Source of the DNA: Owenweeksia sp965229445
GTDB lineage: Bacteria; Bacteroidota; Bacteroidia; Flavobacteriales; Schleiferiaceae
Direction: 5' to 3'
NCBI GenBank assembly: GCA_965229445.1
Contig: OZ245876.1
Coordinates: forward strand, 1,984,001-2,048,000
Length of the DNA stretch: 64,000 nt
Under the pieces are notes generated by a model that saw only the letters and a list, made by a program, of their open reading frames with translations, was not told where the DNA came from and searched no databases. The translations under genes and the position numbers were made by a program. Positions 1 through 9,300 of this stretch are shown one piece after another (position 1 is the first letter of the stretch; each line of letters begins with the position of its first letter).

Positions 1-221
1 TCCCCCACTTCCCTGCTTTTCTTCCTGAACAAGTCCATCACATCGATGGGAGGTAATAAGTAGCCACCCGCAGGACCCAGATTGCTTTGCTGAAACATGA
101 TATTCCGGAGGTTATTGATCATCATGTTTAAAGTAGAATAGTACTTCAGGTTTCCTAGTGAGGTATCATTTAGTTTATGATCCTTCTCAATACTGAAAAC
201 ACCAATTGGAAACAGGTCACT
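1..221 (-). pseudogene. Reverse-strand ORF fragment, open at the window start
   Basis: An open frame runs from a TAA at 222-224 to the left edge of the window on the minus strand, about 73 codons. It reads like protein (stretches such as LGNLKYYSTLNMMINNLRN and GPAGGYLLPP), but it has no start codon near its beginning; the first methionines are about 30 codons in. I do not recognise the family. Because the frame begins abruptly beside a fragment of a different gene on the opposite strand (206-409), I infer a truncated 5' end caused by a rearrangement. It could still be a real gene starting at the internal methionines, which the missing sequence to the left would decide. Confidence 0.35.
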
Positions 222-409
222 TTAAAAATTGGAATGCATTGAAGAACTATCCGTTGAAGTGGCTTTTTATTAGTGCGGTGGTGAACGAATCCATGCTTGT
301 CAGATTACCGGAAAGTCTAGAAACCTTAAATATTTCAAACTATGTTGGCAACGATTATGAAATCTACAAAGGATTGAAACGCAATTGCAAAATCACAATC
401 AATACATAA
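206..409 (+). pseudogene. Leucine-rich-repeat-like C-terminal fragment
   Basis: A 67-codon frame that would have to start at TTG and is closed by a TGA at 194-196. Its text (PLKWLFISAV, then LPESLETLNIS) has the spacing of the last repeats of a leucine-rich-repeat protein, followed by a short polar tail. A repeat protein this short with no leader is unlikely to be complete, so I read it as the tail of a larger gene whose front was lost. The break at about 200-220 is also where the opposite-strand fragment begins, which fits a single junction. Not certain to be translated. Confidence 0.35.
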
Positions 410-452
410 TTTAACATATGCTTCTCATTTTAAGTAACCTAAACCTCAGATA

Positions 453-1094
453 ATGATCACTCAGGAAGACCTTGCTAAAATCGAAAAGGAGATTCTCAAC
501 ATTGAGATACCGTCTGAACAGCAACCTTTTGGTTGGAATGTTCCTTCGCTAAATATCATCGACTGTGTTCTTTCCTTAGGACGGAAATACGAGGGATTTA
601 CAAAGCCCCGGGTAGCAATGTTCAAAGATAATAATCCGCAGTGCCTCAGAATTGAGGATCTTAACGAATTAATGGAGTCATATGATTCGGATGATGACTT
701 TGGAAAAAATGAGCTTAATTACAAACACGCTGATAGAATGCGAGTTATTAGGCAGTTGAGTGAATATCTCCTGCTTGAAATTCCGGCGACCGAAACGCTC
801 AGTGATCAGATCCAAGAATGTCATAAATGGGCAGTAGATACCAGACCAGGTGACTCATTTTTTTTAGGTATAAGAGGATTTGGACTTGCAGGATTTCAAT
901 ATCTAAGAATGCTCTTTGGCGCTCAAACATCAAAACCGGATACTCATATTATCGGGTTTGTTCAGGATACAATAGGAAGAAAAGTTACGGCTGTACAGGC
1001 ATTATACGTCATGGAGAAGGTCTCAAAAAAGCTAGCGCTTCCCCTGCGATCGATTGATCATGAAATTTGGCTCTCACGCTCTAAGAAAACCTGA
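453..1094 (+). CDS. Helix-hairpin-helix DNA-glycosylase-like protein
   Basis: A 213-residue soluble protein with no signal peptide. Residues 139-157 (GIRGFGLAGFQYLRMLFG) look like a helix-hairpin-helix, and they are followed at 161-166 by KPDTHI. The pairing of a hairpin with a downstream D-T-H is what the HhH-GPD glycosylase/endonuclease III superfamily shows around its catalytic aspartate (here D163). No C-terminal iron-sulfur cysteine cluster is present. The N-terminal half (about 1-110) is acidic and not recognised. ATG at 453 is the first start. The gene faces an integrase remnant and their 3' ends overlap by 21 bp, so it may be cargo left from an old mobile element. Fold assignment is inference from motif order; the substrate is unknown. 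Confidence 0.65.
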   Translation: MITQEDLAKIEKEILNIEIPSEQQPFGWNVPSLNIIDCVLSLGRKYEGFTKPRVAMFKDNNPQCLRIEDLNELMESYDSDDDFGKNELNYKHADRMRVIRQLSEYLLLEIPATETLSDQIQECHKWAVDTRPGDSFFLGIRGFGLAGFQYLRMLFGAQTSKPDTHIIGFVQDTIGRKVTAVQALYVMEKVSKKLALPLRSIDHEIWLSRSKKT

Positions 1095-1316
1095 GTCCAA
1101 AAACATATTAGCACTTCGTTTTAATTCATCCAGTACCGCAGCATTGTCTGAGCCGCCGCCTCCTGACCGATCCTGATATTTCTTAAAAAGGCTCTCAGTC
1201 TTATAGCCACTATTGCGATGAATGAGCAAGGTTGGAGTACCTTTGAGGAAATAATTTGTGCAAAATGAGCGTCTAGCGGTATGTGAGGAAACCGTTTCAT
1301 ACTTAGGCACCTCTTC
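1074..1316 (-). pseudogene. Tyrosine recombinase, C-terminal remnant
   Basis: About 80 codons carry the end of a phage-type integrase catalytic domain. H10-T-A-R13-R14 (box II HxxR) is followed by SGYKTESLFKKYQD, where Y45 sits at the nucleophile position. The frame is closed upstream by TAG at 1317-1319, so the N-terminal core-binding domain and the first catalytic arginine are missing. The nominal start (GTG 1310) lies inside the domain. It cannot be an active recombinase. Together with the fragments at 1-409 it marks the scar of an excised or decayed integrative element. Confidence 0.75.
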
Positions 1317-1435
1317 CTACGTGCGTTGATTTCCCTTATGATGGTTTCATCTACCGGAATAGAACATGATGGAAATTATTGTAACCAAACAACAATTCCC
1401 GCGTCAAAAGGGTATAAATCAGAAAAACTAAAGCT

Positions 1436-1777
1436 ATGTACGAAGGTCTTTTAATACCCATTACGCTGTTTGCGGCCATATTTGGAATCGTGTACATTTA
1501 CTTGATGACCAGAAACAAAGAACGCCTGGCCTTGATTGAGAAAGGTGCCAGTGCAGAGTTGTTTAACAAGTCTGTTAAAGCAGGTAAATGGGGTCTGAAG
1601 CTTGGGGTGATGGCCATTGGTGTGGGCATCGGTATCGTAGTGGGCAACCTATTTGTATCGGCACAAATGCTAAATGAGGAAGTGGCCTTCCCTTCCATGA
1701 TTTTCATTTTTGCCGGGGTGGGTTTGGTCGCTAGCCACTATATTTCAGGTAGCCATAAGCCTGAGGAGAACGCATAA
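1436..1777 (+). CDS. DUF6249-type small membrane protein
   Basis: A 113-residue membrane protein. An N-terminal membrane helix (about 4-24) is followed by a basic cytosolic loop with ERLALIEKGAS, then a second helix (about 52-72) rich in glycine and a third (about 86-106). This shape and the 'NKERLALIEKG' loop are typical of the DUF6249 family of Bacteroidota, which commonly precedes an ECF sigma factor, as here, 6 nt upstream. Probably the first gene of a three-gene operon. Function is unknown; a role in sensing or holding the sigma/anti-sigma module at the membrane is only inference from position. Confidence 0.8.
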   Translation: MYEGLLIPITLFAAIFGIVYIYLMTRNKERLALIEKGASAELFNKSVKAGKWGLKLGVMAIGVGIGIVVGNLFVSAQMLNEEVAFPSMIFIFAGVGLVASHYISGSHKPEENA

Positions 1778-1783
1778 ACTCAA

Positions 1784-2356
1784 ATGCAGCAACCAGATGA
1801 TCAGTTCTATATTGATAAAGTGCTGGCAGGGGATTCCTCTGCTTTTGCTGTATTAGTAGAGCGGCATAAAAACAATGTGTTTAACATCTGCCTTAAGATT
1901 CTGAGTAAACGCGAAGAGGCGGAAGAGGTAGCTCAGGATACTTTTTTAAAGGTCTATGAGAAATTGGATAGCTTTAAGCAAGAAGCCAAATTTTCCACCT
2001 GGCTCTATAGGATTGCGTACAATACGAGTATCTCTCACCAGAGAAAAGCCAAGCCTAAACCTATGGAAATACGCGACTACATCCTGGATTCCTACACAGA
2101 GGATGATCTGATAGAAAAACTAGAAACAGAACCGAAAGAGGGGCGCGAAAAACAATTGAAATTTGCACTGGCTAAATTGGAGCCTGAGCAACACTTATTA
2201 CTGCAATTATACTACGATAAGGATATGCCGGTAAGTGAAGTAGCGCAAATAACGAATCTCTCTGAGAGCAATGTAAAAGTCAAGATATATCGCGCACGAC
2301 AAAAGCTCTTTACATTAATGAAAACTGCGCTGGCATCATCGGCAAAAACTGGTTAA
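1784..2356 (+). CDS. ECF RNA polymerase sigma factor
   Basis: A 190-residue sigma-70 family factor of the extracytoplasmic-function class. Region 2 spans about residues 20-90, with EEAEEVAQDTFLKVYEKLDSF for core binding and the FSTWLYRIAYNTSISHQRK end that contacts the -10 element. Region 4 lies at about 127-180, with the helix-turn-helix VSEVAQITNLSESNVKVKIYRARQKL. No region 3 or 1 is present, as expected for ECF factors. The next gene starts 1 nt after the stop, so co-translation with the putative anti-sigma protein is likely. Which genes it controls cannot be told from the window. Confidence 0.93.
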   Translation: MQQPDDQFYIDKVLAGDSSAFAVLVERHKNNVFNICLKILSKREEAEEVAQDTFLKVYEKLDSFKQEAKFSTWLYRIAYNTSISHQRKAKPKPMEIRDYILDSYTEDDLIEKLETEPKEGREKQLKFALAKLEPEQHLLLQLYYDKDMPVSEVAQITNLSESNVKVKIYRARQKLFTLMKTALASSAKTG

Positions 2357-2357
2357 A

Positions 2358-2732
2358 ATGACTGAAAAGGATAAACAGATACGCAGTATACTTAAGGGGA
2401 GCTTTGCAGAAAGCCTTCCTGCTGCTGATTTCACTGAGAAAATCATATCTAAAATTGGTGAGTCGGAGATTTCCGCAAAGCCTGCGGCATTTGAATATAA
2501 ACCTTTGATTTCCAGGCTCGGGTGGGCGATGATCGCATTGTTCTTACTTGGGGTGATTTTACTTGGGGTCTCGGGTGATATGCAACCAGACATTGCTATA
2601 TCCAACTATGTTCCTGACTGGAATTTTGATATTTCAATCATTTATTCCCCGCTGGCTTCTTTTGCCGCGGTGAGTATGTTAACGATGTTGCTTTTAGATC
2701 ATGCCTACGTGAAACGTAGCAAGTCTACGTGA
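2358..2732 (+). CDS. Putative membrane anti-sigma partner
   Basis: A 124-residue protein directly downstream of the sigma gene. It has a polar N-terminus of about 50 residues (DFTEKIISKIGESE), a membrane helix at about 54-73, a short external loop and a second helix at about 95-114. The position and topology match small anti-sigma proteins of Bacteroidota ECF operons, but no zinc-binding anti-sigma motif is visible, so the role is inferred. Oddity: the last nine residues (AYVKRSKST) and the stop codon are encoded inside the first two units of a 20-bp hairpin repeat that continues downstream (2705-2784), so the native C-terminus has probably been replaced by repeat sequence. Confidence 0.75.
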   Translation: MTEKDKQIRSILKGSFAESLPAADFTEKIISKIGESEISAKPAAFEYKPLISRLGWAMIALFLLGVILLGVSGDMQPDIAISNYVPDWNFDISIIYSPLASFAAVSMLTMLLLDHAYVKRSKST

Positions 2733-2784
2733 AACGTAGCAGGTCTACCTAAAGCGTAGCAGGTCTACGTAGGACGTGGCAAGT
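2705..2784. repeat. Four tandem 20-bp hairpin units
   Basis: Four head-to-tail 20-bp units (2705, 2725, 2745, 2765). The first two hold a perfect hairpin CTACGT-GAA-ACGTAG followed by CAAGT or CAGGT. Units three and four have changed arms. The first unit and half of the second lie inside the preceding gene. Single relatives occur at 2973-2987, 3533-3547, 12257-12269 and 12325-12339, each followed by a similar GCAAGTCC-like tail. Confidence 0.85.
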
Positions 2785-3760
2785 CCTTCATTGGTTCGTC
2801 TTTCTTCCTTTTCCATTGATGAAAAGGAAGCAAAAATCTAGGCATTTTAAGAAAGCTTTGCTACGCAAACCGCGGACAAAGCTGGGCTTCATGCTCTTTC
2901 AGCCTTCGGCTGACGCAATTCCGCCTGCTTTGCCGCTGCTTTTGAAAAATGCCCGGTTTTACTCTGAGGTTACCACGTAAACCGTGGCAGGCACACGACT
3001 CATGTGGTTCAATACTTAGAACGTGAGAGGATCTGTGAAAGGCAATGGGCATTGCAGGAAATGTCACATTGAGCGTAGTCGAAATGGACATTTCCTTCTC
3101 TAGAACGAGCTAAACTTATTTAAGTGGAATACGGCAGGCCTGTCACTACGGAGAACGTAGCAAGTCCAGTCATCCATCATTGGTTCTCCTTCCTTCCTTT
3201 TCCATTGATGAAAAGGAAGCAAAAATCTAGGCATTTTAAGAAAGCTTTGCTGCGCAAACCGCGGACAAAGCTTGGCTTCATGCTCTTTCAGCCTTCGGCT
3301 GACGCAATTCCGCCTGCTTTGCCGCTGCTTTTGAAAAATGCCCGGTTTGTTCTGAGTTCACCACGTTCCACTTGGCAGGCGCACCACTTATGTGGTTCAA
3401 TAATTAGAACGTGAGAGGTTCTGTGAAAGGCAATGGGCATTGCAGGAAATGTCACATTGAGCGTAGTCGAAATGGACATTTCCTTCTCTAGAACGAGCTA
3501 AACTTATTAAGTAGAATACGGCAGGCCTGTCACTACGGAGAACGTAGCAAGTCCAGTCATCCATCATTGGTTCTCCTTCCTTTTCCATTGATGAAAAGGA
3601 AGCAAAAATCTAGGCATTTTAAGAAAGCCTTGCTGCGCAAACCGCGGACAAAGCTGGGCTTCATGCTCTTTCAGCCTTTGGCTGACGCAATTCCGCCTGC
3701 TTTGCCGCTGCTTTTGAAAAATGCCCGGTTTTACTCTGAGGTTACCACGTAAAAGATGGC
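2785..3760. repeat. Three ~385-bp direct repeats, third truncated
   Basis: The landmark ttccattgatgaaaaggaag occurs at 2811, 3200 and 3583, giving periods of 389 and 383 bp with few differences. Each copy contains: a small hairpin (cctttt...aaaagg); a ~130-bp block bounded by imperfect inverted ends (ggcattttaagaaagc and gcttttgaaaaatgcc); a GC-rich hairpin; a 39-bp inverted-repeat element (3057-3095, 3445-3483); and a tail ending in cgtagcaagtccagt. Copy three stops at about 3760, before the 39-bp element. Open frames in it shift between copies and match nothing, so I treat the whole block as non-coding. A partial relative lies at 12161-12290. Confidence 0.9.
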
Positions 3761-3810
3761 ATTCCTTTCACATTTAGTTCACATCTCGTAATTCCCCAAC
3801 TTTTCCTTAT

Positions 3811-4030
3811 TCCTTGGCTTCGATACGTCCGCCTAAGGCGGACACTCAGCCTGACTATAACTTCCTGCTTTGGCGGACACTCCCTCCTTCAAAGGACAGC
3901 CAGACCCTAAGTTTATCTGTAGCCTAGTTCCAGATAACTTTTTATTTTTCACTTTAACTCCTAATTCCTCCACTATTCCTTTTTCCCTATTCCGTTTTCC
4001 ATCTTCCCTTAAGTTCATCTCTCATAATTC
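3811..4030. repeat. REP-like palindrome plus pyrimidine-rich tail
   Basis: At 3816-3855 is ggcttcgatacgtccgccta with its palindromic continuation ending in cactcagcctgac. It is followed by a second fragment of the same type and a TC-rich stretch of short periodic words (ttccctattccg). The same family recurs at 13045-13432 and 16665-17050. It lies between the 385-bp repeats and the end of pbpC; no gene was seen here. Confidence 0.7.
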
Positions 4031-4035
4031 ACCAG

Positions 4036-6357
4036 CTACTCACTCACCACCGTAAACCTCGATTCCGCGGTGTTGCCTTCTGCGTCTTCCACATGGAGCT
4101 TATACGCTCCCCGGGGGAGGTCGAGGGCTAGTTGGTGGAAGGTTTCGGTATTGCCCACATATTTGCCGTTGAGATGCCAGTACAGGATCGGGGCATTGTC
4201 GCGATGAGCTACTTCCAACACCAGGTTTTCTCGCTGGCCGCCGATGTCATTGGGAATATGAATTTCGCTGCCATACTGGGGATAGATGACTTCCAGTACC
4301 ATGGATTCTTGGGGCTTGCATCGAGGTGACCAAGGGGGTAATGGCCGATAAGTGGGATGACTGCGACTGTAATACCAGGCCTGAGTTGGGGGTAAAACCA
4401 TATAGCTCTGAGAAGCGATGTCTCCGGCTGCACAATGCCGCTGCACTCTTTGTCCAGCCGTATTTACAAACACCTTCTGATGATAGGGACAGGTCTTACT
4501 GGTGCTGGTAAGGGGTACCCAACGAGGGTCTTGCTTGCTACAATTCCTACCGGCTTTGAAACCGGTGATACTGCAAATGGTCACTTCTTTCATCTCGTTA
4601 AAGGGGGGCGTAAACCATGGGGCGCGCGGCAGTGAATTCATCACTTCAAAGAGTATGGGGCCGGCCGCTACTCCTCCCACCAATCCTGGCCGACCTTCGC
4701 CGCTGGCATTGCCCACCCATACCACACAGGTGTACTGAGCCGTTACACCTACCGCCCAGGCATCGCGGTGCCCGTAGCTGGTACCGGTTTTCCAGGCTAC
4801 ATCTGCGCGACCAAACTTTTGCCAACCATTTTCAGATTCCGGTCGATTAGCTCTGGTGAGCACTTGGAAGGTCTGATAAATAGAAGCTTCCCCGTAAGGC
4901 ACTTTGGGTGCCTCCTCATAAAGCAAAGGATCGTAAACCGGGTGAAAATCTAAAGGCTCACCGGTGGTGGAATAACTGGAGAGTTTTTGTGCCATCGCGG
5001 AATACGCTAAACCGAGTTCCAAAGCTGTAACCTCCGCTCCGCCCAATATTAAACTCAAACCATAGTGATCTGCGCTGCGATTTACTGAGTTAAACTTCAA
5101 TTGTTGGAGCTTTCGCAAGAACTTGGGAATGGAATACTCGCGCAACATACGCACAGAGGGAACATTCAAGGATCTTGACAGGGCATCACTCGCCGATACC
5201 ATACCATCAAAACTTTTATTAAAGTTCTCTGGGGCGAAGCCGCCAATTTGTGTAGGAATGTCAGAAACAAATTGGTCAGGCAAAAGATCACCAGACTCCA
5301 GCATGGCGGAATAGAGCAATGGTTTCAGAATGCTTCCGGAAGAGCGCGGTGTACCAAGCATGTCATTATAAGCATTGACCGCTCCCGGGTATGCCGCATT
5401 GCCAACATAGGCCTCTACCCTGCCTGTTTGGTTGTTAATCAGTAAAATAGCACCATTGTGAATTTTGTTTTCGCTCAACTCCAACACATGACTATTTAAT
5501 ATTTGACTGAGCTGAAGCTGTTGATGCCTGATCACCGAACTGCTAACGCGTTCACCCTTAAGCGACTGTTGCAAATGCGTCAACAAATGGGGTGCCATAT
5601 CAGGTAGAGGGTATGGTTGTTCCGGCAAGCGTTCTAACAAGGCCAGTTCAAAATCCTGCTGATTAATAATACCTCGATCCAATAGTTTTTGCAGCAGGCC
5701 ATCGCGCTTAGACGCCAATACTTCCCTATTTCTACCGGGATGTATAAGTCCCGGGGCATTGGGCAACACTGCCAGTGTAGCCAGCTCCGCCCAGCTTAAT
5801 TGATCCGGACTGCGTTGAAAATAGCGCCATGCCGCGGTTTCGTAGCCGACCACATTGCCGCCAAAGGGAGCGTGCGTACAGTACATGGCCAGGATTTCAT
5901 CCTTGGAGTATCGGGTTTCCAGCACCGTGGCCAGCACTATCTCCTTAAACTTTTCCCAAATGGTTCTGGGGGGATTGTTGCGGCTAAGCCGGATGAGTTG
6001 CATGCTGATGGTACTGCCGCCACTCACTACTTTTCCTTCGGAAATATTGAGATAAAGTGCTCTCATGAGTGATACCGGATTCAGCCCGAAGTGCGACCTG
6101 AAATACTGGTCTTCCTGATTGAGAATACAGGCTTCAAATCTCGGATCCACTTGCGCCATGATCGGGAATCGCCATTGTTCGTCTTCCGCGATTCGGGCAC
6201 CTAATAATTCATCCTGATAATCGTATAACACAGTGCTGTAGCTGCGATCAAAAAGCGGCGAGGGCAAGGCAAAGAAGTACAATCCTGACAAGAAGCCAAG
6301 AAAAACAAGGGATGCTATCAGGAACTTTTTCTTCACTTGCGAATCACTTCCACCCAC
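4036..6357 (-). CDS. pbpC: Penicillin-binding protein 1C
   Basis: A 773-residue bifunctional peptidoglycan synthase anchored in the inner membrane by a helix at about 11-31. The family-51 glycosyltransferase domain shows E82-D-Q-Y-F and GGSTISMQ (113-120). The transpeptidase domain shows the serine motif S342-I-L-K345, S396-L-N398 and K523-T-G-T-S. The last ~90 residues form the C-terminal domain typical of PBP1C (BiPBP_C). Length matches the family. The start overlaps the end of the alpha-2-macroglobulin gene by 25 bp, and the pair pbpC/alpha-2-macroglobulin is a known conserved association in Gram-negative bacteria. Expected role: peptidoglycan repair synthesis, with the macroglobulin guarding the periplasm. 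All catalytic motifs are present. Confidence 0.95.
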   Translation of the reverse strand: MGGSDSQVKKKFLIASLVFLGFLSGLYFFALPSPLFDRSYSTVLYDYQDELLGARIAEDEQWRFPIMAQVDPRFEACILNQEDQYFRSHFGLNPVSLMRALYLNISEGKVVSGGSTISMQLIRLSRNNPPRTIWEKFKEIVLATVLETRYSKDEILAMYCTHAPFGGNVVGYETAAWRYFQRSPDQLSWAELATLAVLPNAPGLIHPGRNREVLASKRDGLLQKLLDRGIINQQDFELALLERLPEQPYPLPDMAPHLLTHLQQSLKGERVSSSVIRHQQLQLSQILNSHVLELSENKIHNGAILLINNQTGRVEAYVGNAAYPGAVNAYNDMLGTPRSSGSILKPLLYSAMLESGDLLPDQFVSDIPTQIGGFAPENFNKSFDGMVSASDALSRSLNVPSVRMLREYSIPKFLRKLQQLKFNSVNRSADHYGLSLILGGAEVTALELGLAYSAMAQKLSSYSTTGEPLDFHPVYDPLLYEEAPKVPYGEASIYQTFQVLTRANRPESENGWQKFGRADVAWKTGTSYGHRDAWAVGVTAQYTCVVWVGNASGEGRPGLVGGVAAGPILFEVMNSLPRAPWFTPPFNEMKEVTICSITGFKAGRNCSKQDPRWVPLTSTSKTCPYHQKVFVNTAGQRVQRHCAAGDIASQSYMVLPPTQAWYYSRSHPTYRPLPPWSPRCKPQESMVLEVIYPQYGSEIHIPNDIGGQRENLVLEVAHRDNAPILYWHLNGKYVGNTETFHQLALDLPRGAYKLHVEDAEGNTAESRFTVVSE

Positions 6358-9300
6358 CTGCCGGCAGTATTGGCCTGTATTTCGTGATCATACATATCCT
6401 CGGCCTTTACCGGAGGCATATAAAACTTGCCAGCATAGGTTGCGTTGAGGCGAATGCGATACTTCTGATAACCGCGGTGTTTCAATGTAAAATAGGTATA
6501 TACCCGGTCATCTCTTATATCGCGATACTTATAATATCCTTCAGATTCCGAGTCGTAAGTACCGGTTAACCTTGTATTTACCACCTCCCAGCCGCTCGGT
6601 ATAATTTGCGTTAAGGCCATTTCCTGATATCCATCAGCCACACCCTGGCGACTGACCCTCACGATGGCTTCAAATTGCGTGCCCTGCTGCAACCGACTTA
6701 CGTCTATTTCAGTTCCATTAAGATCTACGTAGGTAAGGGATATGCTCAGCTTTGAACTGCTGGCTGGCACATCGAAGCGGATAGGGATGCCGGTTCGGCT
6801 CACCGTATAGTTGGTGGTTATATCTCCGGTATTCTTAACGCGGTAAGTATAGGAGCCATCCGGACTTCTTTGCACCCGATAGCGATCATAAGTAAAGCTA
6901 TTGGTTTTCTGGTACTGTTCTCCTTCGGTATCAAAAGACCAGGTCATGGTGCCGCCACGAGCATTATCGGCGTAGGTGGCAAGCAGCGCTTTTAAGGCAT
7001 AAGCTAGACCATGGGTGCTGTACCAGCGACTGGAATTAATATCCAGAGCCATTTTCCGGGCTACTTTCAAGGCCTGAGCCTTCTGTCCCTGTTCGTGCAT
7101 GACCATCAGGCGCACCGCCTCATTGCGCAAATTACTGCGGCAATAATAGTAGTAATAATACCCGCTGGCTTGCTCTCTGGAGGCATTGGCCTCAGACGCA
7201 AGGTCAGCGGCTACCTTCTCTTTACCAGCCAGTTGATATGCAGCGGCTAAATACCAGAGACTGGTTTCCTGATCGGTTAACAGGTTTTTAAAGCGATTCA
7301 TGGCCCCAATTTCCGGTTGACCAATAAGCGCCAGGGTGTACAATCTATAGGCCTGGTCCAGATGGTTATACATGCGGCCGGATGAATTGTACAGGGCTCG
7401 CCAGTTACGTGCGTAGGTTTTCTGAAAGTTTTCCCATCGTTGCAGCACTCCGGTGGGAACCTGATATCCTTTGCCCTTTGCCTCCCATAAAAAGTGACCG
7501 GCGTAGGTGGTGACGTAAGTATGTGGCGCCGATGAAGTATATCCAGGCCAGTAAAGTACACTACCATCACTGCGCTGTCGCTCATAAACGCCCTGAACAG
7601 CCATCCTAATATTCTCATTTCTAATCAGTTTCATTTCCTGATCCAACTCCATCAAATCCTCTAAATACAACATGGGGAAAGCGCGCGATACGATCTGTTC
7701 CGTACAGCCATGTGGATACCCGGTGAGATATTTCAGTCTTTTTTCCAGATCAAGAGCCGGCATGGTGGCCGCTACCACGACATGGCTATTGCCCCCTTCA
7801 ACCCCCATGGGTTCATAGGTCATACTGGTGTCCTCTCCCGGTTCTAGACTAAAGGTGAAACTCTCGGTTTCTTCAGCACTGGGGATACGCACCTTGAGTT
7901 CGGTTAAGTCATAGGCCTTTTCATCACCCGCACTGGCATCTATCCTCACCACCGCATTACCTGCCTCTTCGGGCACAGACAGCTTGAAGTCAATTACCTG
8001 CTCACCTACCTCATCAAACTGAAGGGTTTTTTGATGATCACCCCTAATGTTGGCCAAACCTTCGGTGCTTAACTTGAGATTCACCTGCCTAATCTGATCT
8101 TCCATGGCGAATACGGTCACCGGCAAACTGAGGTGATCACCCGGACTAAGCACCCGGGGCAAAGAAGTGAGCACCATTAATGGCTTCCGCACAATAACAT
8201 TCTCCTCCGCTCTTCCATAAGCTCGTTGATCATCTGCCGCTACCAGCATCACGCGCACCGACCCTACGTAGTTTGGAATTTTCACTTTATGCGTGACGGT
8301 CTGTCCGGCCTCCAACTGAAACGGACCCAGATGTCGCACCATGGGCTTAAACCTATTTTGGTTGCTCTTCTCCGCTTTCATCAATTCAGAATCGCCACCA
8401 ATAGCAAATATTTGTTCCAGGGTGCCCCCAAAAACTCCCAGCACGGCGTCAAACATATCCCAGGTTGCCACTCCCAAGGCTTCCTTGGCATAAAAGTGTT
8501 TCCAGGGATCAGGGGTCTTGAAGTTGGTAAGATTGAGAAGACCATCATCCACAACCGCAAGGGTATATTGCATTGCTCTGCCATTCTCTTCTGAAACCTT
8601 GACATCAACCGTGGTTTCCGGTCGCCAGACTTCATCCACCTCAATCTTCGGTTCAAGCTGTGTGTTAGGATCATAAATTTCCACCGGGACTATGCCATAG
8701 AGTCGTATGGGTCTATCATTTTCGGTTTGAGCATGTGGTTGTAGGAGGTGGGCGGCGATGTACACGTTCGGAGCCATGCCTTCCTTCGCCGTGGTGCTGA
8801 ATTCTACCTTACCGTCCCTGGGTTCCAGCCAGTGCTTTTCGATTATGCCACTACCATTTTCGATAGTGACCATCACCCGGCTGGCTTCATCCGCAGGAAT
8901 GCTGGCCGTAATCTCCTCTCCAATCTCATATTTCTCCTTACCCGATCTAAAACTAAGGATATTGCTACCCTGCTCAACCGGTCGGTTTCTGCGCATATCT
9001 TCGGGCCAATCGAAATAGAGCAGCTTGCCGGTGCAATGACCACCTTCAGGATCACATATCCGCACTAAAAATCTGCCCCAGCGCTTGGAGGGAATGCTTA
9101 ATTTAAATTTCGTATTGCCATCATTTGCCGAGATCACCTTGCTCTCAACCAGGTACTTAGCTTCATTATTAACGAAGTTTGATAAGCCATGTCGGTTGCT
9201 GTACCACCAGTAGTTGCCAATGGTATAAATTCTGACTTCCAGATTCTCCGCTTTGGTCAATTCACCCTCCGGATCCAGTGATTTAATATCGACATTGTAT

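Noticed and set aside
2861..3752. Several 60-96-codon ORFs on both strands in the 385-bp repeats
   Set aside because: They shift frame or break between copies and their text is only the repeat read in different frames; no family signature or credible start.
2705..3760. Possible CRISPR array
   Set aside because: Units are either 20 bp without spacers or ~385 bp with near-identical content; there are no unique spacers and no cas gene.
4132..6072. Plus-strand ORFs opposite pbpC
   Set aside because: Shadows of the GC-richer third codon positions of pbpC, which has complete catalytic motifs on the minus strand.
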